From Nostoc sp. LPT (GTDB lineage: Bacteria; Cyanobacteriota; Cyanobacteriia; Cyanobacteriales; Nostocaceae): a DNA stretch of 64,000 nucleotides. The notes beneath the pieces were generated by a model. The model did not search any database and had not been told where the DNA came from. It was given only the letters and a program-made list of their open reading frames with translations. A program made the position numbers and the translations under genes. Below are positions 36,079 through 46,476 of this stretch, piece after piece; positions within the stretch are counted from its first letter, which is position 1, and each line of letters opens with the position of its first letter. The stretch spans positions 95,464 through 159,463 of the forward strand of contig NZ_JABXKF010000024.1 in assembly GCF_017115165.1 (NCBI RefSeq), in the 5' to 3' direction.

Positions 36079-37833
36079 TTATTTAACACTCATAAACCAC
36101 TCAGTAATCCCTTGAGCGATCGCATCAGCCATTTTCTTCTGTTCCTCTGGGTTCACTATCTGCTCAAATTCATCAGGATTACTCATAAAACCTAATTCCA
36201 GTAACACCGATGGTGCAGCTGCTGGGCGTGTCAACGCCAGGTTATCCCAAAACACACCATAAGAAGGTTTGCCAAGTTTTTTGACTACATAATTCTGTAA
36301 AAATATTGCCAGGTTGTGCGCTTGGGGTTGATACCAAAAAGCAGCAAATCCCTTGATTTTTTCGGCATCGCCATCATCGGGCAAGGAATTGTGATGTATA
36401 GAAATAGCGATGCATGGTTCTTCTTTACTAATAATTGCCTGACGTTCTGCCAGAGAAAGTTCGCGATCATCCTCCCGCGTCATCACCACCGTTGCTCCTT
36501 CCTTCACCAAATCGTCCCGCAGCAACTTGGATACCACCAAATTCACATCTTTTTCTAAATATCCAGTTGGGCCACTGGCACCAGTTTCTTTACCGCCATG
36601 CCCTGGATCGAGTACAATCTTGAAATTAGCTAAAAGCTTGCGTCTTGTGTTCCCGATTTTAGGCGGATGACGCAAAGCCAAAACCAGGGTTGTACCGTCG
36701 TATCTCAGCTTGTATCCCCACTGTTGAGCTTTTTTGAGGTTAAAGGTGTATTTTACTTGTCCTGGGGCTTCCTGTTGCCAGTCTAGGCGATAAATTAGGG
36801 GGTCATCATCCAGGCGAATTATGTCCGTTTGGGCAGTGGTATTGTAGAGAGTGAGAGCGAAAGCACCCTCGCTTTGTTGCACGCTCACAGGTACGGGAAC
36901 TTGTAAGGGGAAAACTATCTCTGTCGCACCAGGGAGTTGACGGTATCCGACACTGCGAATTATTGTTTGTGGCGGAACTGCACCAGGTAGAATACGGGTT
37001 TCTTTACTATTAATCCAAGCGCCATAATCTAGGCGCAACCATTCACCTTCCCTACCTGTCACTGTTGCGCGTGTGCCTTTGGGCAGTGGTGTGAGTCGAG
37101 AATGATCGGTGCTAGGGCCAGTACGAGCAACGCCTGACTCTACTGTAACCTCAGAAACTGGCAATTGAGCTCTTGAGAGGATTTCAATCTTACCAGATCC
37201 TGGTTGAGTTATCGTCTTGCCGTCAAGCGTCAGTTGAAATTGAGGTTTTCCCAGATCGGCGGCTGTTGCCACTGTGGTGCAACCTTGATAATTGCCTACG
37301 TTAGACTGGGCATGAGGCTGATTTTGCCCTGTCAAAGCTGCCAAATTACTTGGTAGTTCTGCCTGTTGAGGTTGCGGTAAAAGGGCAATAGTTTGATTAG
37401 CCAGGGTTACAGAGACATTGGCGTTAGGGGGTGCGATCGCGCCAAAACAAATTACTTCTCCCGGTAATCTGGCAATGTCAACTGCGGGAGTCAGGGAATC
37501 TTTCGCAAAGGCTACCCCCTGTGGTAGTTCAAGGCTAGTGTTAAGCCTGATCACCTTAATCTTAAGTTCTTGATTCTGGCGACGCACAGTAAAAAGATTC
37601 TCCCCCAATTGCAAGGGGAAACTAGGGGAAAAATGACCAGCTTTGCTGCGGGTGATTGGCTTACTATTGATCAAAACCTGACCATCTGGTGGTGCAGTGC
37701 CCAGAAAGAATATTTTTTGGGCACTTGTCTGGTAGTTTGTCTGGGGAAAAATGACTATAAGAGATGGCTGTGCCAATGCTATGGAGGAGGAGAGAATAAA
37801 GCCTAATATTACTAATCCTAGAAGTTTTTTCAC
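36079..37833 (-). CDS. amiC: N-acetylmuramoyl-L-alanine amidase (AmiC-type)
   Basis: This 584-residue exported amidase cuts the amide between MurNAc and the stem peptide. A signal peptide (MKKLLGLVILGFILSSSIALA) is followed by beta-rich AMIN-like regions, a bacterial SH3-type domain (about 225-280, VESGVARTGPSTDHSRL...YGAWINS) and a C-terminal Amidase_3 domain (about 405-580). The domain shows zinc ligands in KIVLDPGHGG and SIHHN and the catalytic Glu in SVLLELGFMSN. In filamentous cyanobacteria AmiC-type enzymes perforate the septal wall for cell-cell communication and hormogonium or heterocyst development. The gene diverges from pyrG across 84 bases. Whether it is the septal AmiC or a paralogue cannot be told here. 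Confidence 0.88.
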   Translation of the reverse strand: MKKLLGLVILGFILSSSIALAQPSLIVIFPQTNYQTSAQKIFFLGTAPPDGQVLINSKPITRSKAGHFSPSFPLQLGENLFTVRRQNQELKIKVIRLNTSLELPQGVAFAKDSLTPAVDIARLPGEVICFGAIAPPNANVSVTLANQTIALLPQPQQAELPSNLAALTGQNQPHAQSNVGNYQGCTTVATAADLGKPQFQLTLDGKTITQPGSGKIEILSRAQLPVSEVTVESGVARTGPSTDHSRLTPLPKGTRATVTGREGEWLRLDYGAWINSKETRILPGAVPPQTIIRSVGYRQLPGATEIVFPLQVPVPVSVQQSEGAFALTLYNTTAQTDIIRLDDDPLIYRLDWQQEAPGQVKYTFNLKKAQQWGYKLRYDGTTLVLALRHPPKIGNTRRKLLANFKIVLDPGHGGKETGASGPTGYLEKDVNLVVSKLLRDDLVKEGATVVMTREDDRELSLAERQAIISKEEPCIAISIHHNSLPDDGDAEKIKGFAAFWYQPQAHNLAIFLQNYVVKKLGKPSYGVFWDNLALTRPAAAPSVLLELGFMSNPDEFEQIVNPEEQKKMADAIAQGITEWFMSVK

Positions 37834-37893
37834 AGCAAATCACAGAAGATGACACCACAACAACTGTGGCACAATGACGAGATGTATTTTTAG

Positions 37894-39555
<1,662 letters not shown>

Positions 39556-39713
39556 AAATTCAAAATGACGCTCGTTCGCCCTTGGCGTCTCCCCTTGGGA
39601 GAGGACTCGCTAACGCTGCGCTAACAAAATTAATTACAACATTAACTTAAGGCTTCAGCAGATTTGGACATATAGGGTGCATCATTCGTAAATTTCGGAC
39701 TTGAGGAGATGTT

Positions 39714-40136
39714 GTGGCGTACTGGGTGAAAATCCTTTACGAAAGGAAAGAATATGTAGTAAATTTTGAACGTGTCCATGCTTTTTGTTATGAACTGAAT
39801 GGCAGAGTTACTTTTTGGCTACCCGATAGTGCTATTCCCATAGTAATTAACCCACAAAGTAACCTGGAAGACTATCAAAAAATTCTCGATTATTTAGAAT
39901 GTGTGACAGGATTAGAATTAGATTGTGCCCACTGGGTAAAAATAATTTACGAAAAAAATGAATATGTAATTAATCTCAACTGCATCAGTTCCTTTTGTCA
40001 TGAACCGAACGGCAGGATAACTTTTTGGTTGCCAGATGGCACTATTCCTATTATTATCAACCCTGTGAGTAATGCTGAATCTTATGAAAAAGTTGTGAAA
40101 TACGTTAAGAAAGCAACAGGATATTCTTTGTCTTGA
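39714..40136 (+). CDS. Hypothetical protein made of two tandem copies of one domain
   Basis: A GTG start at 39714 follows GAGGAG. The 140-residue product is two copies of a roughly 70-residue unit: AYWVKILYERKEYVVNFERV...RVTFWLPDSAIPIVINPQSN...YLECVTG and AHWVKIIYEKNEYVINLNCI...RITFWLPDGTIPIIINPVSN...YVKKATG. Each unit should fold as a small beta sheet plus a helix. There is no signal or membrane segment. I do not recognise the family. The gene follows pyrG on the same strand but after a 158-base gap containing a palindromic repeat, so co-transcription is doubtful. Confidence 0.75.
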   Translation: MAYWVKILYERKEYVVNFERVHAFCYELNGRVTFWLPDSAIPIVINPQSNLEDYQKILDYLECVTGLELDCAHWVKIIYEKNEYVINLNCISSFCHEPNGRITFWLPDGTIPIIINPVSNAESYEKVVKYVKKATGYSLS

Positions 40137-40311
40137 AATTACTGTGTAGCAAGTTGAAAAACAGATTTACTGTCTTCCCAATCTTAAAAAATGGTTTGTG
40201 GAAGTTTTTGCTTAATTAGCCTAGCTATCGAATCATCTTTTTTGTAGAGTTATCTAAGAAAAACAATTGTAACTTTAGTAGTAAGGTGCTAATTTTAAAA
40301 TTGCATATAGC

Positions 40312-41790
40312 TCACTGCCATTCGTCAAAAATTTGTTTTATTCGCTCAATTGCTATGTCTGCTGCTTCTTCTGGAGATATGCTATTGACAACTATTTGAT
40401 TGAGAGCCTTACCCCAAACATTCTCTTCTAAAACTAGGCTGTAAGCAGGATTTTGAACAATATAAAATGGGCGAGTTAGACCTTTAGTCAGTGTTTGAGT
40501 TGCAGTGGAAAGATGAGGATCTGCTGGATTTGTCCAAAAAGGGTCTTTCCAAACAGGTTTCATTACTGGTAGATACCGACCTCCAGTAGCTTTAAGATAG
40601 TTTCCTATTATCTCAGGTTTGATTAAATACGCAAGAAAGTCCTTAGCTACCTTTTGGTTTTTAGACTCGGCAAACAAAACTATTTCATTAACCGAGACTA
40701 AGTAGCGCATCGGTTTACCATTGGGTTTGTTCGGAAATTCTAGGATACCAAGCTTGTGACGATAGGTGTCAGGATCTTGGCGGACGGCAGCAGGAATTGA
40801 GAGCGAGGAGTTAGGCGTCATAACCACGCCACGATTGAGCAAGCTGCGATTATTGTCTGGATTTAACCAGTTTACTGCATCTGGTGGTACGTAACCCTGC
40901 TGGAAAAATTTCGCATACCACTCTAAGCTCTCAACAATACCTTGATGCACTTGAGGATCGTTGAGGAGAAGTTGACCCTTGGAGTCTAAAATTTGGACAT
41001 TGTATGCGTCTAAAATCTGCTCAAATAAGTAGTAGGTATCTGTAGACCCAGTGGAGAAAGGAAAGCCTAACCCATAAATATTCTGTTTTTGCTGTGCCCG
41101 CAGATCATCCTGCACTTGTTTCCAAAACTCCCAAAAGACATCCCACTCTTTAGGAATATCGCTTTGAGTTCGACCTACTTGCTCTAGCAAGTCTCGCCAG
41201 TAGAAGATGTGAATTGTTAATTGATTAATTGGGACTGCATAGTAACTCGGCTTTTTATCAACATTGTTATATAAACGAACTGCTTCCAGCACACCTTCAG
41301 AATAAATACTTTTGACTGGCTCAATTACATCAGAGACATCTGCCAGTTTACCTTCCCAGGCAAGACGTGGATACAGCTCCCTCTCAGCACTGCTATTTAT
41401 GACAAGATCGGGCGAATTACCTGCCTGAAGTGCCCTTTGAGTCTTTTGTGGCAACTCATCGTTAGTATAGAAAGTAAGTTTTATTTTGTTGCCGCTTTGT
41501 TGTTCCCAGTTACGAATGATCTTCTGGAGCGCTTCATCCTCTTCCAAAGTATAACCTTTATCTGACCAAATCTTTAGAACTTTACTGTTAATAGGAGACT
41601 CAGTGACTAAGGATTGGTTAGATTTTAAGATGTTAATGCAGGCAAGAATTATCAAGCTGAGTATCAATGCCACTAGTACGTAGCGATGGCTAGCTCTTAT
41701 TAGCATTACGGTAAAAGCTTGCTTGACTCTTTGCTGATTCTTAAAGCCTTTAGCCATTGGACTGGCTTTGGTTTTGAATAACATACTCAT
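40312..41790 (-). CDS. Extracellular solute-binding protein, family 1 (sugar type)
   Basis: This 492-residue product has a basic N-terminus, one hydrophobic helix (about 36-53, ALILSLIILACINIL; the LAC could be a lipobox) and a periplasmic binding domain of the MalE/UgpB group (VLKIWSDKGYTLEEDEALQKIIRNWEQQ, NSPDLVINS, YAVPINQLTIHIFYWRDLLEQVG, YLIKPEIIGNYLKATGGRYLPV). It should capture a sugar or oligosaccharide for an ABC importer. No permease or ATPase is next to it; a ROK sugar kinase follows 200 bases downstream on the same strand, which fits a sugar uptake role but does not identify the ligand. Confidence 0.85.
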   Translation of the reverse strand: MSMLFKTKASPMAKGFKNQQRVKQAFTVMLIRASHRYVLVALILSLIILACINILKSNQSLVTESPINSKVLKIWSDKGYTLEEDEALQKIIRNWEQQSGNKIKLTFYTNDELPQKTQRALQAGNSPDLVINSSAERELYPRLAWEGKLADVSDVIEPVKSIYSEGVLEAVRLYNNVDKKPSYYAVPINQLTIHIFYWRDLLEQVGRTQSDIPKEWDVFWEFWKQVQDDLRAQQKQNIYGLGFPFSTGSTDTYYLFEQILDAYNVQILDSKGQLLLNDPQVHQGIVESLEWYAKFFQQGYVPPDAVNWLNPDNNRSLLNRGVVMTPNSSLSIPAAVRQDPDTYRHKLGILEFPNKPNGKPMRYLVSVNEIVLFAESKNQKVAKDFLAYLIKPEIIGNYLKATGGRYLPVMKPVWKDPFWTNPADPHLSTATQTLTKGLTRPFYIVQNPAYSLVLEENVWGKALNQIVVNSISPEEAADIAIERIKQIFDEWQ

Positions 41791-41994
41791 TTTTTATGAT
41801 TTTTGCCAGAAAAACATCTTTACTGCATCTTCTGACATCACATAACGCTTATTCAAGTCTTATTTAATCCGCAATCCTAAGTTCTCTGTCTATTTTTTAA
41901 AAAAGTTGGTGTCTGTAGCAAGCTCCAAAGCAAATTTTTCTTCTACTAATTCCTAAAGATTAATGTCTCTAGCTGGGATTGTTTGAACCATAAT

Positions 41995-42897
41995 CTAAAA
42001 TCCTGAATAGCATTGCCATGCCAACTTTGCTGCACCTACTATCCCAGCAAAATTGCCCAACTCGGCTGGCAATATTTGTAAACCCGCTCGTGATAAAGGC
42101 TGCACTCGCTTCTCTATTTCTGCCTTCACACTTGGTAAGAAAAACTCAAAGCTGCCACTGATACCGCCACCAATCACGATCGCTTGCGGTGTGAGTACAT
42201 AAATCAAACTCGTCAAACCAATTCCCAAATTAACACCATATTCTTGCCAAAAAGTCAATGCTGCGGCATCTCCTTGTTGGGCAAGAAAACCCAATTCGAT
42301 GGGTTCCTTGAGAGTGCGGCGGCGAATTGCAGTCGCACAGGCATATTGTTCCAAAGAGCCTCGATTGCCACTATTACAAATTGGGCCATCAGGATTTAAG
42401 GAAATTAAACCCAATTCTCCAGCAGCTCCTTGATGTCCAATAAATAGTTTGCCATCAAGGATAATTGCGCCACCAACCCCAGTACCTAAAGTTAGCAGAA
42501 TCAGATTTTGAAAGTGGCGACCGGCTCCCAGCCAAGCTTCTCCCAAAAGAGCGCAATTAGCATCATTTGCGATCGCAGTCGGTTTGCCAGTTTTGGTTTC
42601 TAACCAATCTGCTAAAGGCACATCGATCCATCCAGGTAAGTTAATCGCGATTTTGGCAATGCGTCCTGCGGCATCGGATGGGCCAGGAGTACCAACACCA
42701 ATAGCAACAGCTTGATTATCTGGATCGATTTGAGCGATCGCATCTACCAGCACCGCCAGCACAGCCTCCGGCGTTGTTGGTTGAGGAGATACCACAGTCA
42801 AAGATAAGAGACAAGTACCATCAGCTGCAAAACGCCCCAGCTTAATTGCTGTTCCCCCGACATCAATGCCAATTACTTGAATTTTGTCATTTATCAT
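41995..42897 (-). CDS. ROK-family sugar kinase (glucokinase-like)
   Basis: This 300-residue kinase has the phosphate motif GIDVGGTAIKLG near the start, GVGTPGP, NDANCALLGEAWLGAG (catalytic Asp in the ANDAN segment) and LGTGVGGAII. It should phosphorylate glucose or a related sugar with ATP. The family's zinc motif normally reads CxCGxxGCxE; here it is CNSGNRGSLE, so the second and third Cys are Ser and zinc binding is doubtful. The first codons (MINDK) are part of a TCATTTA/TCATTTG repeat, so the true start might lie slightly elsewhere. Confidence 0.88.
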   Translation of the reverse strand: MINDKIQVIGIDVGGTAIKLGRFAADGTCLLSLTVVSPQPTTPEAVLAVLVDAIAQIDPDNQAVAIGVGTPGPSDAAGRIAKIAINLPGWIDVPLADWLETKTGKPTAIANDANCALLGEAWLGAGRHFQNLILLTLGTGVGGAIILDGKLFIGHQGAAGELGLISLNPDGPICNSGNRGSLEQYACATAIRRRTLKEPIELGFLAQQGDAAALTFWQEYGVNLGIGLTSLIYVLTPQAIVIGGGISGSFEFFLPSVKAEIEKRVQPLSRAGLQILPAELGNFAGIVGAAKLAWQCYSGF

Positions 42898-42920
42898 TTA
42901 TCATTTGTCATTTGTCATTG
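42884..42920. repeat. STRR of TCATTTA/TCATTTG heptamers at the ROK gene start
   Basis: Five 7-base units run across the start codon of the ROK kinase gene. Such units upstream of genes are frequent in this window (2804, 23192, 43328). Confidence 0.8.
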
Positions 42921-42978
42921 GGCAAAACAGTTCCGAGTTCCTCTTTTCCCAGTCCTGAGTAAAGAAGCGAGATTTCCA

Positions 42979-43036
42979 ACTCAGCACGGGCTAAACGCCC
43001 CGCTTCCACTAACAGCACTGATGACTCAGCACTCTT
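42979..43036. repeat. STRR remnants with an inverted copy of the nested 26-base element
   Basis: ACTCAGCA, then CGGGCTAAACGCCCCGCTTC continuing CACTAA, then CAGCACT is the reverse complement of the array at 34308-34347 with a single base difference. More heptamer remnants (GACTCAGCACTCTT) follow. Confidence 0.85.
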
Positions 43037-43099
43037 GAGGGGCATTGGTAATTGGTGAACAGCTATTCCCTATTCCCTATTATTGGGCGCGAGTCGTTT

Positions 43100-43309
43100 T
43101 CAACCTCGATCTGTTCGCATAGTGTCTCCGCTTGGGAGAAGACGCGCAGCTTTCAACTCCGATTTCTGTAAATTAGCAAAAGTCGTGCTGCGGAAACTCG
43201 ATTGCTCTTGCCAAGCTGTAATTGGCGCACCTCTTAAGATACCAGCAAGAGCAACGGAAAGGATAAACCCGCCAGTAGCGGCAGCAATTAACGTTAGATT
43301 ATCTTTCAT
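43100..43309 (-). CDS. Small membrane protein, C-terminus coded by a repeat
   Basis: This 69-residue frame begins MKDNLTLIAAATGGFILSVALAGILRG, one clear membrane helix with a Gly-Ala pattern, then a short soluble tail. The last part (ARLLPSGDTMRTDRG) is coded by a sequence of the type CTCCCAAGCGGAGAC that recurs in Nostocales intergenic repeats, so the original tail may have been replaced. Upstream, within 30 bases of the start, lies an STRR array. I cannot assign a function; the hydrophobic N-terminus makes it more likely real than its antisense frame. Confidence 0.5.
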   Translation of the reverse strand: MKDNLTLIAAATGGFILSVALAGILRGAPITAWQEQSSFRSTTFANLQKSELKAARLLPSGDTMRTDRG

Positions 43310-43327
43310 ACAAATCTCTCTATTGTT

Positions 43328-43404
43328 TATTTGTCATTTGTCCTTTGTCCTTTGTCTAAAACTAATGACCAATGACCAATGACCAATGACTAATGACCAA
43401 TGAT
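43328..43404. repeat. Head-to-head STRR: ATTTGTC units then GACCAAT units
   Basis: Three TTTGTC(A/C) heptamers are followed after a short AT spacer by about five (A/T)GACCAAT-type heptamers, partly complementary to the first set. The array lies between the small membrane protein gene and the permease stop codon. Confidence 0.8.
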
Positions 43405-44300
43405 TACTGTCGGATTCTATTTTCTCTCCGTAATCGGGGATTGACAAATTCATTTAACCCCTCACCAAGTAGTGATAACCCTACCACCATCAATGTCATC
43501 GTTAAACCAGGGAAAAGGGTAGTCCACCAAATGCCAGTAGGTAGAGCTTCTAAGGCTTGTTTTAAATCATGTCCCCATTCTGCCACTTCTTCAGGGAGTC
43601 CTAGCCCCAAAAAGCCTAAACCGCCCAACACCAAAATCGCATCAGCGGCGTTGAGTGTAAATAGGACGGGTACGCTTTGAATGACGTTGAAAAACAGATA
43701 ACGGGAAAGCACAACCCAAGTGGAAGCACCCATTGCTTGAGCAGCTTCGATAAACACTTCAGTTTTCACGCTCACGGTGTGGTTGCGAACAACACGGTAA
43801 TATTGGGGTATGTAGGCAATGCTAATAGCGATCGCTGCATTTAATATCCCACGCCCCACCACAAACGCCAATGTCACAGATAGCAGTAGCCCCGGTAGAG
43901 TGTAGATGCTATCCATAATAAATAGCAACACCTTATCCAATTTCCCGCCGAGATAACCACTCAACATCCCCAAAGGCACACCGATAATCATACTCAGCGC
44001 CGTTGCCAAAATCACCACCTGCAAAGCAGCTTGAGCGCCGAACAATGTCCGGGAGTAGACATCATAGCCCAGGCGACTAGTACCAAACCAATGTTTAGCT
44101 GAGGGTGGCTCGTGAATTGGATTAGAGAGAAAATCTTTCGGGTTTTGCAGCCATCCCCAAGCCTGGAATACAGGAGCGAAGAATGCCAGGAAAACGAAAA
44201 ATAGGGTAATGGCTAACCCGATGAACATGAGTTTTTGGGAAAGATTGAGACTTTTGCTAAACTGTAAAAATGTCGGTAGTCGCCGTTTTGTAATGGCCAT
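43404..44300 (-). CDS. Dipeptide/oligopeptide ABC transporter permease (DppC-like)
   Basis: The start is set at the ATG at 44300 (MAITKRRLPTFLQ), giving 298 residues. About six membrane helices and the permease loop EAAQAMGASTWVVLSRYLFFNVI (EAA motif facing the ATPase) are seen, plus the DppC/OppC N-terminal HWFGTSRLGYDVYSRTLFGAQAAL pattern. It should be one of two permeases of a peptide or nickel-type importer. No partner permease, ATPase or binding protein is adjacent, an arrangement common for such genes in cyanobacteria. The last codons (RRENRIRQ) end within 10 bases of an STRR array. Confidence 0.9.
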   Translation of the reverse strand: MAITKRRLPTFLQFSKSLNLSQKLMFIGLAITLFFVFLAFFAPVFQAWGWLQNPKDFLSNPIHEPPSAKHWFGTSRLGYDVYSRTLFGAQAALQVVILATALSMIIGVPLGMLSGYLGGKLDKVLLFIMDSIYTLPGLLLSVTLAFVVGRGILNAAIAISIAYIPQYYRVVRNHTVSVKTEVFIEAAQAMGASTWVVLSRYLFFNVIQSVPVLFTLNAADAILVLGGLGFLGLGLPEEVAEWGHDLKQALEALPTGIWWTTLFPGLTMTLMVVGLSLLGEGLNEFVNPRLRRENRIRQ

Positions 44301-44344
44301 AGAGCGATCGCCTGGATCAAGCAAGATACGCTGACTATTTTACA

Positions 44345-44396
44345 TATTGGGGACTGGGGATTGGGGACTGGGGACTGGGTATTTGGTAAAAATGTC
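44345..44396. repeat. STRR of GGGGACT/GGGGATT heptamers
   Basis: About six units of the form (A/C)TGGGGA repeat in tandem in the gap between the permease and the four-helix-bundle gene. Confidence 0.85.
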
Positions 44397-44429
44397 CCAT
44401 AAAATTGAGGGACTTTAGATTGGGATGAT

Positions 44430-44834
44430 ATGCAAGATAGAGGCTTTGAGTCTTTAGACTTGTACCAAGATAGCCTCAAGCTGCTAAAAGCGGCTTATCG
44501 ATTAGCCAATAATTTGCCGAGTTGTGAGCGTTACAATTTGAGCGATCAATTACGAAGAGCAGCTTGCAGTGTTTTACTGAACATAGCTGAGGGCTATGGA
44601 CGTTATCACTACTTAGATAGATTGCGTTTTATGTACATTGCTCGCGGCTCATTGACTGAAACCAAAAGTGCCTTTATTATTGCTGAGAGCTTGGGCTACT
44701 GCAACACAGAACAATTAAACTGGGTCAGTCAGCTTAAAGACCGGATTGAAAAAGGTCTTAACGGTTACTGTCGTTTTATTCGTTCCCAACAGCAGGGTAA
44801 AGAAGAGTACGGTACTCGACTGGGTGATTGGTGA
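44430..44834 (+). CDS. Four-helix-bundle protein (23S rRNA intervening sequence family)
   Basis: This 134-residue helical protein belongs to the S23/four-helix bundle family: FESLDLYQDSLKLLKAAYRLANNLP, YNLSDQLRRAACSVLLNIAEGYGR, RLRFMYIARGSLTETKSAFIIAESLGY and a last helix with QLKDRIEKGLNGYCRFI. The family was first found in intervening sequences of 23S rRNA genes and is often associated with reverse transcriptases or repeats; its function is unclear. STRR arrays flank it on both sides, and its last codons (LGDW-stop) are already part of the downstream array. Confidence 0.88.
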   Translation: MQDRGFESLDLYQDSLKLLKAAYRLANNLPSCERYNLSDQLRRAACSVLLNIAEGYGRYHYLDRLRFMYIARGSLTETKSAFIIAESLGYCNTEQLNWVSQLKDRIEKGLNGYCRFIRSQQQGKEEYGTRLGDW

Positions 44835-44893
44835 TTGGTGATTGGGTATTGGGTATTGGGTATTGGGGATTGGGTATTGGGAATTGGGTATTA
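44821..44893. repeat. STRR of GTGATTG/GTATTGG heptamers
   Basis: About ten 7-base units, first GATTGGT and then GTATTGG, form a tandem block that overlaps the stop codon of the four-helix-bundle gene. Confidence 0.9.
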
Positions 44894-44909
44894 GCAGTTA
44901 GAATTATTT

Positions 44910-44978
44910 TCCAGTCCCCAGTCCCCTGTTTCCAGTCCCTAGTCCCCAATCCCTAGTCCCCAATCCCCAATCCCTAAA
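44910..44978. repeat. STRR of CCCAGTC/CCCAATC heptamers, inverted relative to the preceding block
   Basis: About nine units that read as the complement of the GATTGGG type seen at 44821-44893, so the two blocks can pair. The block reaches the last codons of the thioredoxin reductase gene. Confidence 0.85.
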
Positions 44979-46362
44979 GATTACTTTCAATCAACTGGCG
45001 GTATTCGCTCTTTTGCTTCACGCCTTTGACTTCCTTCACAAGTTCCTTATTTTTGAACAATTGAACCGTTGGCGTTCCTGTCACACCAGCATTTTCAGCA
45101 ATATCTCGATCTTTGTCGATGTCAATTTCTACAAAGTGAATTTTGCTGTCAAATTCATCCACCACTTTATTTAAAATTGGCTTCAGGGTATGACAAGGGC
45201 CACAACCAGGAGAGACGTATTTAACAAGGAGTAAGCGATCGCTTTCATGGAACAATTTCCGTAAAGCATAACCTCCCTGATGGCGTGTCCCATCCAAATT
45301 AAATCCAGCTTCTTCCTCGGCTTCAGTCTTTTTGGCTGGTTGATGTTCTAATTCATTATCTGCTGTTTCTTGCTGTTGATGGAATTCTTGAATCAAACCA
45401 GTGAATGACAACCAACGTTCTGCCAACATCGCCGCCATACACCCAGTACCCGCAGCCGTAATTGCTTGCCGAAACTCATGATCTTGTACGTCACCAGCAG
45501 CAAAAACGCCTTCTACACTGGTTTCTACAGTACCGTGCTTGGTGACAACGTAACCTATCTCATCCAGTTCTAATTGTCCTTTAAATAGAGAGGTATTGGG
45601 ACTGTGACCAACTGCGTAGAATAAACCCTTAGCGTGCAGTTGGCTCTCTTCACCAGTTTTAGTATTTCGGACTTTCACCCCTTCCATGTGACCATTACCG
45701 AAGATATCTACGGCTTCTGTGTTCCAATGCACTTGGATTTTTGGGTTACTCAAAACGCGGTCTTGCATGGCTTTAGAAGCCCGCATTTTATCGGTGCGTA
45801 CCAACATATTTACCTTGGAACCATACTTGGTAAGATAAATTGACTCTTCCGCCGCTGAGTCGCCAGCACCAATTACAGCCAATTCTGCACCGTGAAAAAT
45901 CGGTGTCGCACCATCGCAAATCGCACAAGCGGAGATACCTCGACTCCAAAATTCATGTTCGTTGGGTAAACCCAAACGCTTTGCAGTTGCACCAGTAGCA
46001 ATGACAATGCTGTTGGTTTTAATTTCCCTTTCTTGCGATCGCACTGTAAATGGACGCTGACTCAAGTCAACTGATATAACATCTTCAGTATATAGTTCAG
46101 CTCCCCAGCGCTCCGCCTGCGCCTTCATTTGATCCATCAGTTCCGGCCCGGTAATTCCTTTAGGAAATCCCGGAAAATTCTCAACTTCTGTGGTTGTCAT
46201 TAGTTGTCCACCAGGTAATCCCCCGGCTTGGAAACCTTCAAAGACAACGGGTTTCAGGTTAGCGCGTCCAGCATAGATGGCAGATGTGTACCCTGCTGGC
46301 CCAGAACCGATAATTACTAAGTTTTCTACAGTTGGGTTAGTCATGCAAATATACGAACTCAT
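44974..46362 (-). CDS. NADPH-thioredoxin reductase fused to thioredoxin (NTRC)
   Basis: This 462-residue fusion has an FAD/NADPH thioredoxin reductase (about 10-325: [17 protein letters not shown], redox pair in ACAICDG, NADPH motif [20 protein letters not shown]). A charged linker (about 335-375) and a thioredoxin domain with CGPC ([16 protein letters not shown]) follow. It is the cyanobacterial/plastid NTRC type, which reduces 2-Cys peroxiredoxin with NADPH and is notable in heterocyst formers. Either the first Met or the ATG at 46344 ([13 protein letters not shown]) may be the start; the latter fits relatives better. Confidence 0.95.
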   Translation of the reverse strand: MSSYICMTNPTVENLVIIGSGPAGYTSAIYAGRANLKPVVFEGFQAGGLPGGQLMTTTEVENFPGFPKGITGPELMDQMKAQAERWGAELYTEDVISVDLSQRPFTVRSQEREIKTNSIVIATGATAKRLGLPNEHEFWSRGISACAICDGATPIFHGAELAVIGAGDSAAEESIYLTKYGSKVNMLVRTDKMRASKAMQDRVLSNPKIQVHWNTEAVDIFGNGHMEGVKVRNTKTGEESQLHAKGLFYAVGHSPNTSLFKGQLELDEIGYVVTKHGTVETSVEGVFAAGDVQDHEFRQAITAAGTGCMAAMLAERWLSFTGLIQEFHQQQETADNELEHQPAKKTEAEEEAGFNLDGTRHQGGYALRKLFHESDRLLLVKYVSPGCGPCHTLKPILNKVVDEFDSKIHFVEIDIDKDRDIAENAGVTGTPTVQLFKNKELVKEVKGVKQKSEYRQLIESNL

Positions 46363-46476
46363 AACGACTACGTTTAATATAGCATAATAAATTGCGATTG
46401 GCTACGCAAGTGGGGAGCGATCGCAAAATGCCTACGCTACTATGCGCTTAAAACTTGCCAAACATCCTCTTAACCG

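Noticed and set aside
43083..43382. 99-residue plus-strand frame opposite the small membrane protein
   Set aside because: It runs through two repeat regions and has no domain features; the minus-strand frame has a clear membrane helix.
43404..44324. Longer start for the DppC-like permease at 44324
   Set aside because: The eight extra residues (MLDPGDRS) come from a HIP1-containing spacer and the family starts near MAITKRR.
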